Part shown: one piece after another, positions 25,212-32,678 of the stretch
Position numbering within the stretch: position 1 is the first letter of the stretch
How the letters are laid out: every line of letters starts with the position of its first letter
NCBI GenBank assembly: GCA_944336475.1
Contig: CALVLD010000003.1
Location: 1 to 64,000, forward strand
Length of the DNA: 64,000 nt
Source: an uncultured Clostridia bacterium
GTDB lineage: Bacteria > Bacillota > Clostridia > Christensenellales > CAG-138
Reading direction: 5' to 3'
Notes under the pieces: model-generated
Database searches by the model: none
What the model was told of the DNA's origin: nothing
The model's input: only the letters and a program-made list of their open reading frames with translations
Position numbers and translations under genes: made by a program

Positions 25212-26275
25212 ATTCTCCTTTCCCTAAATCATCTAATCTATCCGCCATTTCCGTCTGCTTGGACGGAAACAGGTGTGCATACTGATAAGTGATATCAATG
25301 CTTTCGTGTCCTACACGGTCAGCAATCGCCACCGCTGAAAATCCCATATCAATCAGCAAACTTATATGGCTGTGACGCAAATCGTGAATCCTTATGCGTT
25401 TTACGCCTGCGGCTTCCGCCCCTCTGTCCATCTCGTGATGAAGATAGCTTTTTGTTACCGTAAAGATACGGTCTTTCTTCTTCAAACCGTAGAGCATACC
25501 GAGATACTCCTGCATTTCCTCACAAAGAAAATGCGGCATTTTAATTGTGCGGTTACTTTTCTTTGTTTTCGGCGTGGTAATCACATCTTCGTCGTGCAAA
25601 CGTTGATATGATTTGTTAATCGTAACCGTTTCCTTACCAAAATTGAAATCGGCGGCGGTTAAGGCTAATAATTCGCCCTCACGGATACCGCACCAGTAAA
25701 GCATTTCAAAAGCATAAAAGGAAACTGGTTTATCCATCATTTCATAGGAAAATTTTTTGTATTCCTCTTTCGTCCAGAACAGCATTTCCTTGTGTTCCTC
25801 ACTTCCCATATTTCCCACCTTTGCGGCAGGATTGGAACGCAGTTCATAATAGATTGAAGATAGCCGACAACTGATTGTGCAGCGTTTTCAGATAAGTCTG
25901 TGAATAAGGCTTTTTCTTATCGTCACGGTAGGCAAGCATTTCATTCTGCCAAGTGATAATCTCCTTTGTGGAAATCTCGCTAATTTTCAGCTTGCCGAAA
26001 TAAGGAAGTATCTTCGTGCGAATAATATGCTCTTTTGTCAGCCAAGTGTTTTCTTTCAGCCTGTTTTTTACATCGTTGATATAAAGCTCCGTAAAGGCTT
26101 CAAAACTCATATCAAGGTCTGAAGAAGTCTGTGACTGAAACATTCGCTCCCATTCCTGTGCTTCTTTCTTTGTGGCAAATCCACGCTTGCATTTCTGCTT
26201 GCGTTCGCCTTTCCAGTTCACATATCTCGCCATCACATACCAAGTTCCGTTGTCCTCATTTTTGAATACTGGCAT
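25195..26275 (-). pseudogene. Tyrosine integrase, frameshifted
   Basis: Two frames together make one phage/ICE-type integrase. The N-terminal 143 codons (MPVFKNEDNGTWYVMARYVN, then a SAM-like domain ending QLSAIFN) stop at 25844. A second frame continues with YYELRSNPAAKVGNMG and the catalytic domain, with Arg in CGIREGELLAL, IHDLRHSHISLL, VGHESIDITYQYAH and the Tyr nucleophile in that last motif. Comparison with related integrases suggests about 11 missing bases near 25850. The element may therefore be fixed in place, unless this is an assembly error. Confidence 0.85.
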
Positions 26276-26463
26276 TATTTACTCTCCTTTCCTGCTTCGT
26301 AGAGTCTTTCATAAAAATACTGGCGGTTTACACGCCCCGCAATCGTAATAAATCCCTGTGCTTTCAGTTCCTCATTCAGCTTTCTGATGAGCTTATAGGC
26401 ATAGGGCTTTGATACGCTTAGTTCCTGTGCCACATCATCGGCACGAATAAATTTGTTGTCCAT
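26275..26463 (-). CDS. Small excisionase-like HTH protein
   Basis: A 62-residue protein from ATG 26463 behind AAGGGAG. DDVAQELSVSKPYAYKLIRK forms a MerR/Xis-like helix-turn-helix, and AGRVNRQYFYERLY ends the domain. The stop codon overlaps the integrase start by one base. Proteins of this size directly before an integrase typically bind the element ends and direct excision. Confidence 0.75.
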   Translation of the reverse strand: MDNKFIRADDVAQELSVSKPYAYKLIRKLNEELKAQGFITIAGRVNRQYFYERLYEAGKESK

Positions 26464-26583
26464 AAAAGTCTCCCTTCCTTTTTGTTTTTCATTATATTTA
26501 TTTAGTGTCGGAATACTTTCTTGCCGCCTTCCGATTTGCCCGAGCGGATGTGCCATTACCGTGACACACGACGGATATTTAAT

Positions 26584-26599
26584 TAAGCGTATTTGCTTA
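26584..26599. promoter_or_regulatory. Operator-like repeat 1
   Basis: TAAGCGTATTTGCTTA, an imperfect palindrome, downstream of the integrase-side promoter. It shares the core TAARC-RTATYTGCT with two other copies in this intergenic region, which suits a binding site for the XRE regulator. Confidence 0.55.
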
Positions 26600-26609
26600 G
26601 TCCCCTATC

Positions 26610-26638
26610 ATTATACTAAGCATATTTGCTTTTGTCAA
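26610..26638 (-). promoter_or_regulatory. Consensus promoter of the xis-int-mob operon, with operator in its spacer
   Basis: On the minus strand TTGACA (26633-26638), exactly 17 bases, and TATAAT (26610-26615). The spacer is almost completely filled by operator copy 2 (26617-26632), so a bound repressor would block polymerase directly. Confidence 0.85.
26617..26632. promoter_or_regulatory. Operator-like repeat 2
   Basis: TAAGCATATTTGCTTT, 33 bases from copy 1 and inside the spacer of the minus-strand promoter. Confidence 0.6.
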
Positions 26639-26681
26639 GTGGCTTTTGAAAAAATATTAAGCTTTTTTGTTTCGTTTCCTC

Positions 26682-26711
26682 TTGACAATTCCTAAACATA
26701 TCTGCTATACT
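26682..26711 (+). promoter_or_regulatory. Promoter of the XRE regulator gene
   Basis: TTGACA (26682-26687), an 18-base spacer and TATACT (26706-26711), divergent from the xis-int promoter. Operator copy 3 overlaps its spacer and -10 box, which suggests autorepression. Confidence 0.8.
26693..26708. promoter_or_regulatory. Operator-like repeat 3
   Basis: TAAACATATCTGCTAT, the most diverged copy, overlapping the promoter of the regulator gene itself. Confidence 0.5.
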
Positions 26712-26846
26712 GGGTATACAATGAAATTGCACCCAGTACAAGATTCTGTCAAGCAGGAAAGGGTGAAGATTTTCGCAGAAAATACTACCCGATGCTTGAC
26801 AGGTTCTTATACTAATTGCAGTACATAAACAAGGAGTATAAACACT

Positions 26847-27380
26847 ATGGCTATTGGCGAAAGAATACATTTTTTCAGGCTTCTGCGTGGAATGACACAA
26901 AAGTACCTCGGTACGGTTGTCGGTTTTCCTGAACGAAGTGCTGATGTACGTTTAGCACAGTATGAAACGGGAACTAGAAAGCCTAAAGCTGAACTTACTG
27001 CTGCATTAGCACAGGCACTTGATGTTTCCCCTCATGCTCTCGATGTACCCGACATCGACAGCTATGTCGGACTTATGCACACTCTCTTTACTCTTGAAGA
27101 TTTATATGGTCTGACCGTCAGCGAAGCCGATGGGGAAGTCTGTCTAAAAGTCAACAAGAGCAAAGGTAAAGAAGCCGCTGAACTACTGAAAATGCTCTAT
27201 ACTTGGAAAGAGCAGGCAGACAAACTTTCTAATAAGGAAATCAGCCAAGATACATACGACAAATGGCGTTATCATTATCCAAAATTCGATACTACCGAAA
27301 ATTGGGTAAAAGTTCCTTCACAAGAATTGAGTGACGCATTAGTCGAAGCATTCAAAGACCAACTCAAACCCGATAAATAA
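26847..27380 (+). CDS. XRE-family regulator of the mobile element
   Basis: A 177-residue protein. An N-terminal Cro/CI-type helix-turn-helix (residues about 1-65, with RIHFFRLLRGMTQKYLG and ALAQALDVSP) is followed by a helical C-terminal region of unknown role. It is transcribed away from the xis-int-mob genes, with three operator-like repeats in the 383-base gap between them. It is likely the repressor that controls excision and mobilisation. Confidence 0.85.
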   Translation: MAIGERIHFFRLLRGMTQKYLGTVVGFPERSADVRLAQYETGTRKPKAELTAALAQALDVSPHALDVPDIDSYVGLMHTLFTLEDLYGLTVSEADGEVCLKVNKSKGKEAAELLKMLYTWKEQADKLSNKEISQDTYDKWRYHYPKFDTTENWVKVPSQELSDALVEAFKDQLKPDK

Positions 27381-27389
27381 AAACGCAAA

Positions 27390-27440
27390 AAAGCCACTAA
27401 CTATGAGTTCATACCCACAGTTAATGGCTTTCTTAATAAT
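27390..27440 (+). terminator. Terminator after the XRE gene
   Basis: AAGCCACTAACT pairs with AGTTAATGGCTT (one mismatch) and is followed by TCTTAATAAT, ten bases past the stop codon. Confidence 0.55.
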
Positions 27441-27527
27441 ATGGATTTATTTGTTGCACAACCACTTGTCAATCATTTTCTAACCCGTAAACCCCCGGAT
27501 TACAAGAATAATGGCTCTTATGCAACT

Positions 27528-27546
27528 GTTATCAATTTGTTATCAA
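27528..27546. repeat. Arm-type repeat, right copy
   Basis: Two GTTATCAA units 11 bases apart; the first 17 bases match the left copy at 18752-18768 in 16 positions. It lies about 60 bases inside the guaA junction. Confidence 0.45.
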
Positions 27547-27604
27547 AAGACTTCTTAAACCGCCGCAAACCCGCATAAACACTGGGTTTTTACGGTGTTT
27601 CGTT

Positions 27605-29137
27605 TTATTCCCACTCGATGGTTCCCGGGGGTTTGTCGGTGATGTCGTAGACGACACGGTTAACATGGGGAACCTCGGCTATTATGCGGCTGCTTATCTT
27701 TCTGAGGAGGGGGGCGGGCAGGTCGGCGAACTCGACCGTCATGGCATCGGTCGAGACCACGGCACGGACGCCTATGACATAGTCATATGTCCTGCCATCG
27801 CCCATAACGCCAACGGAGCGCATGCCTGTGAACACGGTGAAGTACTGCCATATCTTGCGCTCCATGCCGGCCTTTTTGATTTCGTCACGGAGCACATAGT
27901 CGCTCTCCCTGAGAATATTAAGCTTGTCCTCAGTTATCTCCCCCAATATTCGTATGGCAAGGCCGGGACCGGGGAACGGCTGACGCCACACAAGCTCCGG
28001 AGGCATTCCGAGCGCCTCTCCTATGCTGCGCACCTCATCCTTGAAGAAGGGACGCAGGGGCTCTACCAGTTTGAAACCCATCTTCTCTGGCAGACCGCCG
28101 ACATTGTGGTGGCTTTTTATCACCGAGGCCCCGCCTGAGCCGCTCTCGATGACATCGGGGTAGATGGTTCCCTGAAGGAGAAAATCAGCTCCACCCAGCT
28201 TCTTTGCCTCCTGCTCGAACATGCGGACAAAGCTATCCCCTATTATGCGGCGCTTCTGCTCCGGCTCGGAAACTCCCTTGAGCCGTGTGAGGAAATAGTC
28301 CTTTGCATCAATCTCGATGACATTGAGACCCATATTCTCCCTATAGAAGCTCATGACCTCGTCCGCCTCGTTCTTGCGGAGAAGGCCGTGATCCACAAAT
28401 ATGCAGGTGAGCCTATCCCCCACCGCACGGCTGACCAATGCTGCTGCAACGGATGAATCCACACCACCCGAGAGGCCCGCAACGACCGTACCGCCGCCTA
28501 CCTGCTTACGGATTTCGTCGATTATTCCGTCGATAAGCCCCTCTATACGCCAGTCGCCACCGCATCCGCAGATACCTCGGGTGAAGTTTTTGAATAGCTG
28601 CGCCGAATACTGCGTATGCGCCACCTCGGGGTGAAACTGTACGCCGTACAGCCGCCTTTTGGGATCAAACATGGCGCAGTTGGGGCAATCGTCCGTCTCC
28701 GCACAAGTAAGGAAACCCTCCGGCACAGATGTTACCATATCGTTATGGCTCATCCACACTATTGAATCGGGCATATCCTCGAACAGCGGACACATGACCC
28801 GGGCGGTATTAAGCCTTGCGAACGCACCGCCGTACTCACGCACGGGCGCTTTGCCGATGGTGCCGCCGAGCATATGGGTCATAAGCTGCATGCCGTAGCA
28901 TATGCCGAGAACGGGCACTCCCAGATTGAAAACCTCCTCCGTGCAGCGGCGTGCGGCAGCATCATACACGCTGTCGGGGCTGCCGGAGAGTATTACACCA
29001 TCGAGCCGTTCCCCTCGGATGCGGCTGACATCGGCACTTGGTGGCAGCAGTTCGCTGAACACGCCCTGCTCACGCACACGCCGGGCAATGAGCTGATTAT
29101 ACTGCGCTCCAAAATCGATTATTGCGATTCGTTCCAT
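27605..29137 (-). CDS. guaA: GMP synthase (glutamine-hydrolysing)
   Basis: A 510-residue protein. The class I amidotransferase domain (1-190) has the nucleophile in GICYGMQLM (Cys80) and VQFHPEVAHT. The ATP-pyrophosphatase domain has AGLSGGVDSSVAA, and the dimerisation domain ends in TIEWE. It converts XMP to GMP. ATG 29137 follows the xpt stop by four bases. Its 3' end abuts the A+T-rich mobile element, which appears to use the last codons as attachment site while leaving the protein intact. Confidence 0.97.
   Translation of the reverse strand: MERIAIIDFGAQYNQLIARRVREQGVFSELLPPSADVSRIRGERLDGVILSGSPDSVYDAAARRCTEEVFNLGVPVLGICYGMQLMTHMLGGTIGKAPVREYGGAFARLNTARVMCPLFEDMPDSIVWMSHNDMVTSVPEGFLTCAETDDCPNCAMFDPKRRLYGVQFHPEVAHTQYSAQLFKNFTRGICGCGGDWRIEGLIDGIIDEIRKQVGGGTVVAGLSGGVDSSVAAALVSRAVGDRLTCIFVDHGLLRKNEADEVMSFYRENMGLNVIEIDAKDYFLTRLKGVSEPEQKRRIIGDSFVRMFEQEAKKLGGADFLLQGTIYPDVIESGSGGASVIKSHHNVGGLPEKMGFKLVEPLRPFFKDEVRSIGEALGMPPELVWRQPFPGPGLAIRILGEITEDKLNILRESDYVLRDEIKKAGMERKIWQYFTVFTGMRSVGVMGDGRTYDYVIGVRAVVSTDAMTVEFADLPAPLLRKISSRIIAEVPHVNRVVYDITDKPPGTIEWE
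27607..27615. repeat. Attachment-site core at the guaA 3' end
   Basis: ATTCCCACT covers the W-E-stop codons of guaA (read on the minus strand). The guaA 3' end is an established integration target of tyrosine integrases; identical bases occur at 16706-16714. Confidence 0.5.
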
Positions 29138-29141
29138 AGGG

Positions 29142-29714
29142 TCACTCCCTGAACGCTATATTGCCGGGCTCCGCTCTCTCGATTATGGCAAGGGAATACA
29201 GGTCGATACCCATTGTCCTGAGACGGTCCCCGCCGCCCTGAAAGCCCTTTTCCACTGCAATGCCCACGCCTGCAAGCTTTGCGCCTGCTTCACGGATTAT
29301 GTCGATAAGGCCGCGCATCGCCTCTCCGTTGGCGAGGAAGTCATCTATCACCAACACACAGTCGTCGCCGTTCAGCCATTCTGAAGAGACTATCAATGTG
29401 ACTTTTTTCTTATATGTGTAGGAAAATACCTCGCTTCTGAAAAGGCCGCCTTCGATATTGTCGCTCTTGGCTTTTTTTGCGAATATAAGTGGTACGCCCA
29501 TTTCATCCGCACAAGCGGATGCGATGGGTATGCCTGACGCCTCGACCGTCATCACGGCGGTGACACCCCTGCCTTCAAAATAGCGGGCAAACTCCTTTGC
29601 CATCTCGTGCATGAACTTCATGTCCACCCTATGGTTCAGGAAACCATCGACTTTGATTATGTTGCCGGGCAGCACCCTGCCCTCCCTACGAATGCGCTCC
29701 TTTAATGCTTCCAC
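29142..29714 (-). CDS. xpt: Xanthine phosphoribosyltransferase
   Basis: A 190-residue protein starting MEALKERIRREGRVLPGNII. The PRPP-binding loop is VLVIDDFLANGEAM (about residues 120-133), as in Xpt. It salvages xanthine to XMP, the substrate of GuaA encoded directly downstream. GTG 29714 lies six bases after GGGAGG. A purine riboswitch, usual before xpt in Bacilli, was looked for in the 58-base gap upstream and is not there. Confidence 0.94.
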   Translation of the reverse strand: MEALKERIRREGRVLPGNIIKVDGFLNHRVDMKFMHEMAKEFARYFEGRGVTAVMTVEASGIPIASACADEMGVPLIFAKKAKSDNIEGGLFRSEVFSYTYKKKVTLIVSSEWLNGDDCVLVIDDFLANGEAMRGLIDIIREAGAKLAGVGIAVEKGFQGGGDRLRTMGIDLYSLAIIERAEPGNIAFRE

Positions 29715-29731
29715 TATAACCTCCCAATACT

Positions 29732-29760
29732 AATAAAAGGCGGGACGCAAAGCCCCGCCC
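29732..29760 (-). terminator. Terminator between the phosphoribosyltransferase gene and xpt
   Basis: On the minus strand GGCGGG pairs with CCCGCC around a nine-base loop and is followed by TTTTATT. It ends the upstream gene; xpt must then be read through or start from a promoter overlapping this region. Confidence 0.65.
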
Positions 29761-29772
29761 GTTAAGGTCGTT

Positions 29773-30414
29773 TCAGATCCTGGTGTATCCGCTCATGGTG
29801 ACAAGGCCATCCAGCTTCCGCCCACGCTGGCAGAGGGGACACTCATTCGACTGGTAGCTGTGATAATCCGGCACATCGTCGGGTGTAAACAGGCTGCGTA
29901 TCACTATGCCGGCAGACTCCTCAACGGCGGAGAACAGCGCAGCAACACCCACGAGATGACCGCCGTAATAGGTGATGCACTCCAACGCACGGTTGAGGCT
30001 TCGTCCCGTGGATACGGTGGATATGAGCACAAGTATGTTCTTGTCCTGTATGAGGGCCTGAACATCACTCGAGAACATGAGCTGGCTGTTGGAGTTTATC
30101 TCCGGAGTGACAACGCAGATGTCATGATTCTCATTCACGCTGCGGTTGCCGCTCTGTGCAAGCTCCATTGCAAGAAATGCGCCTATCGTCTGGGTCAGCT
30201 CAAGGCAGATTATGGTGTCCACAGGCGAGGATGTCATATAGTTCTTTGCCAGTTCCTGTGCCGAGAGCTTTGCCATCTTGTGATGGGTGCGGATGGCGGT
30301 CAGGCTCATGTAGTGATCGACATGCGCATGACTCGTTGCAAAATGCCCACGCGAGACCGTGAGTTTAATGTCCTTGTTGTACCTGCAGGATACTTCCCAT
30401 GAGTTTGGATTCAT
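29773..30414 (-). CDS. Phosphoribosyltransferase-family protein (orotate PRTase-like)
   Basis: A 213-residue protein from ATG 30414 behind AAGGAGG. It has a PRTase-type fold with a PRPP loop variant VLISTVSTGRSLNRAL (the acidic residues are replaced by S-T-V) and a C-terminal CPLCQRGRKLDG zinc-finger-like motif. It resembles clostridial proteins annotated as orotate phosphoribosyltransferase-related, but the altered loop makes catalytic activity doubtful; a regulatory nucleotide-binding role is possible. It lies between murI and xpt-guaA. Confidence 0.65.
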   Translation of the reverse strand: MNPNSWEVSCRYNKDIKLTVSRGHFATSHAHVDHYMSLTAIRTHHKMAKLSAQELAKNYMTSSPVDTIICLELTQTIGAFLAMELAQSGNRSVNENHDICVVTPEINSNSQLMFSSDVQALIQDKNILVLISTVSTGRSLNRALECITYYGGHLVGVAALFSAVEESAGIVIRSLFTPDDVPDYHSYQSNECPLCQRGRKLDGLVTMSGYTRI

Positions 30415-30483
30415 AGCTACGCCTCCTTGTTGTATCTGCAAACGATTATACAGCACCTGTCTGCTTTTTGCAATATATGTTTC

Positions 30484-31290
30484 TTAGATTATGGGCATTT
30501 TAAGCAGCCGGTCGAATATTATTTTTGACGTCTGCGCATCCACGCTTGTGAGAAAAGTTACACGCTCCCGTTCCGGCGCCGTGCGGCCGGAGAGCAGCCC
30601 TGCCACTTCCAACACCCTGTGAAGCTGACGGGCCGTTGCTGCATTGCCGTCATAGAGTATGCACTCGCCATCAAAATGCGCTTTGGCGTACTCTCGGATC
30701 GCACCTGCGATGAACACGAAATGGGTGCAGCCAAGCACTATGCCGTCCACCTTCATACCCCAGTACGGACTGAGCTTTTCATCAAGTATGTCATCAAAGG
30801 CGTACATGTCAGTCACGCCCTTTTCTATCCTCTCCACAAGTCCGCTGCAGCCTACGTTTATCACACGGGAAGGGTCGGGCATACGGGCTTGAAGCGCCTT
30901 GTATCGTGCCAACCTCGTTGTTGCAACGGTGGCAAGCATGAGTACCTTGCCATCCCCCTCACGCTCGCAGGCAGGTTTTATCGCCGGCTCCACGCTGACC
31001 ACAGGGACATCGAGCTTTTGCCTAAGTATGCGGATCGCAGCACCCGTTGCGGTGTTGCAGGCCAATACAAGTGCCTTTACCCCCTTGTGCACCAGAAAAT
31101 CTGCGGCGTTGGATGCAAGGCGGTTTATCTCCCCCTCCGGACGGTCGCCATACGGGGCATTGCCGTTGTCGCCGTAATAGATGAAGCTCTCGTTCGGAAG
31201 CTCGATAAGGGCATTGCGAAGCAGGCTCACGCCGCCAAAGCCCGAGTCGAACACGCCAATAGGTCTGTTGTCGCCCGTTTGATGCATCAT
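30484..31290 (-). CDS. murI: Glutamate racemase
   Basis: A 268-residue protein with the two catalytic-cysteine motifs ALVLACNTATG and GIVLGCTHF and the N-terminal VFDSGFGG. It makes D-glutamate for peptidoglycan. Its ATG overlaps the citXG stop codon (ATGA), so it appears translationally coupled to the end of the citrate lyase operon, an unusual setting for murI. Confidence 0.95.
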   Translation of the reverse strand: MMHQTGDNRPIGVFDSGFGGVSLLRNALIELPNESFIYYGDNGNAPYGDRPEGEINRLASNAADFLVHKGVKALVLACNTATGAAIRILRQKLDVPVVSVEPAIKPACEREGDGKVLMLATVATTRLARYKALQARMPDPSRVINVGCSGLVERIEKGVTDMYAFDDILDEKLSPYWGMKVDGIVLGCTHFVFIAGAIREYAKAHFDGECILYDGNAATARQLHRVLEVAGLLSGRTAPERERVTFLTSVDAQTSKIIFDRLLKMPII

Positions 31291-32678
31291 GCTCCGATAT
31301 AGGTGTTGAATCTGTCGAGGAATATAGCAGCAGCCAGCACATCCGCTGCACCGCCGCAGTTGATGCCGCGCTCTATCAGCTCGGCATCGAACGCCTGCAC
31401 CGCACCGATTCGCTCGTTCACGGGGAGCTTGAGTATCTCCTCCGCACGGGTGCGGACAAACGCTGCACCCTCCTCGCCGCTGCGTTTGTAGACATTTGAG
31501 TCATTAAGCGTTGCCATTATGCGGAGCAGAGCCAACGCATAGGCATCATTATCGGAGAAGCCCGCCATGCGAAAGCCCAGTATGCACCGGTATGCGTTCA
31601 CGGTATGGGGGAAGCCTGCGCGGGCCTCTGCATCGGCCCCTATGCGGCTGTTGCCGAACCGCTCCCTGACGGCACTTCCGTTGCTGCTGTCGGTTGGCTG
31701 CGGCCGGGCATTTGCGATACGCCTTGCCTCCTCAAGTATGGTGTACGGGCTGAATCGCCCACCCGATGCGGCAATGCTGCCCACCGCCGAGCAGAGCAGA
31801 CCAATGCAGAATATCGCTCCCTTGTGGGTGTTGACGCCGCCGGTAGCCTCCAGCATTGAGGCCTCCGCCTCCCGACCTATTGCTATAAGGGAGCTCATGC
31901 GGGCATCTTCATCCGAGGATGCGGCATACGCCATTGCATAGTAAAACGGCCTCAGCGCACCTGCGCCCGCCATGAAGGTCTCCACCGTCATATCGTTGTT
32001 TGCGCCGTTGTTGTTCAAATCGACAAGCCCTGCCTTGGGAGTAGTGCGCACCTCCGCAACCAATGCATCGTATGCGCACTGTGCTGCGGCATAGGCGGCA
32101 GCCTCAAATGTGAGCTTGCGTGTCCGCTCTTTCAGTTCGCCGAGGCTGTGCGTGCGGCTCCGTGCACAGACGAATGCCGGCTCCTTGCAGATGAGGCACC
32201 TGCGAGGCTCGGTGCGAAGGAGCTTTTCCCCGTTCCTACCGAACACGTCTATGTCGTAGAGACGTCCGAAATCAGTTTCGTCCTCTATCCTGACCGCAAC
32301 TGCCTTGAGCAGCCTTGGCACTATGCCGGTGAATACGAAAAACGCCTCGCATCCCGTGGAAGCAACGTACCTTTCCATATGGAGGAGCTTTGCCCTGAAC
32401 TCATCCGCAGCGTTCAAAAACTCGTTCACGCCCAGCTCGAAGCAGAGCTCTATCGCAGGGGTGTGCTTTATCTCCCCCGCTATGTTCATGGTGAAGCAAA
32501 CTACGACGCCCTCAAACTCTGCTAAGAGCTCCTGTTGACGCCTCGCTCTATCCTCCCGGCGGGCAGCCATCTCCTCCACCCCGACGGAAGTGGGGATAAA
32601 TTCCTTGTCATTGCCGCAGTCATGTGCGCATGTGCTGCACAGACCGTGACATTCGTCATGTGTGCATTCAGTCGACAT
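31287..32678 (-). CDS. citXG: CitXG fusion: holo-citrate lyase synthase and triphosphoribosyl-dephospho-CoA synthase
   Basis: A 463-residue fusion. The first part (about 35-180) is CitX, which loads the prosthetic group on CitD (RLYDIDVFGRNGEKL, RRCLICKEPA). The second part (about 190-463) is CitG, which makes the triphosphoribosyl-dephospho-CoA precursor (TPKAGLVDLNNNGANNDM, NTHKGAIF). A Cys/His-rich N-terminal stretch (CTHDECHGLCSTCAHDC) is an unusual extension that could bind metal. It overlaps the RCC1-repeat gene by 11 bases and murI by four. Confidence 0.93.
   Translation of the reverse strand: MSTECTHDECHGLCSTCAHDCGNDKEFIPTSVGVEEMAARREDRARRQQELLAEFEGVVVCFTMNIAGEIKHTPAIELCFELGVNEFLNAADEFRAKLLHMERYVASTGCEAFFVFTGIVPRLLKAVAVRIEDETDFGRLYDIDVFGRNGEKLLRTEPRRCLICKEPAFVCARSRTHSLGELKERTRKLTFEAAAYAAAQCAYDALVAEVRTTPKAGLVDLNNNGANNDMTVETFMAGAGALRPFYYAMAYAASSDEDARMSSLIAIGREAEASMLEATGGVNTHKGAIFCIGLLCSAVGSIAASGGRFSPYTILEEARRIANARPQPTDSSNGSAVRERFGNSRIGADAEARAGFPHTVNAYRCILGFRMAGFSDNDAYALALLRIMATLNDSNVYKRSGEEGAAFVRTRAEEILKLPVNERIGAVQAFDAELIERGINCGGAADVLAAAIFLDRFNTYIGA

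Larger units (their letters stand above)
16706..27615. mobile_element. A+T-rich integrated mobilizable element next to guaA
   Basis: This stretch is visibly A+T-richer than both flanks. It carries a tyrosine integrase (frameshifted), an Xis-like protein, an XRE regulator, a RepA-like ATPase, a MobV relaxase, an accessory mobilisation protein, TnpV and a resistance-type ABC-F/MFS pair, but no conjugation machinery, so it fits an integrative mobilizable element. The right end is the 3' end of guaA, a known insertion site for such elements. The left end is uncertain: either the repeat at 16706 or about 18640-18660, close to a 17-base repeat (18752-18768) that recurs near the right end (27528-27544). 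Confidence 0.7.

Noticed and set aside
29715-29772. Purine riboswitch in front of xpt-guaA
   Set aside because: The gap is only 58 bases and consists of a terminator stem and the ribosome site; no aptamer core is present.
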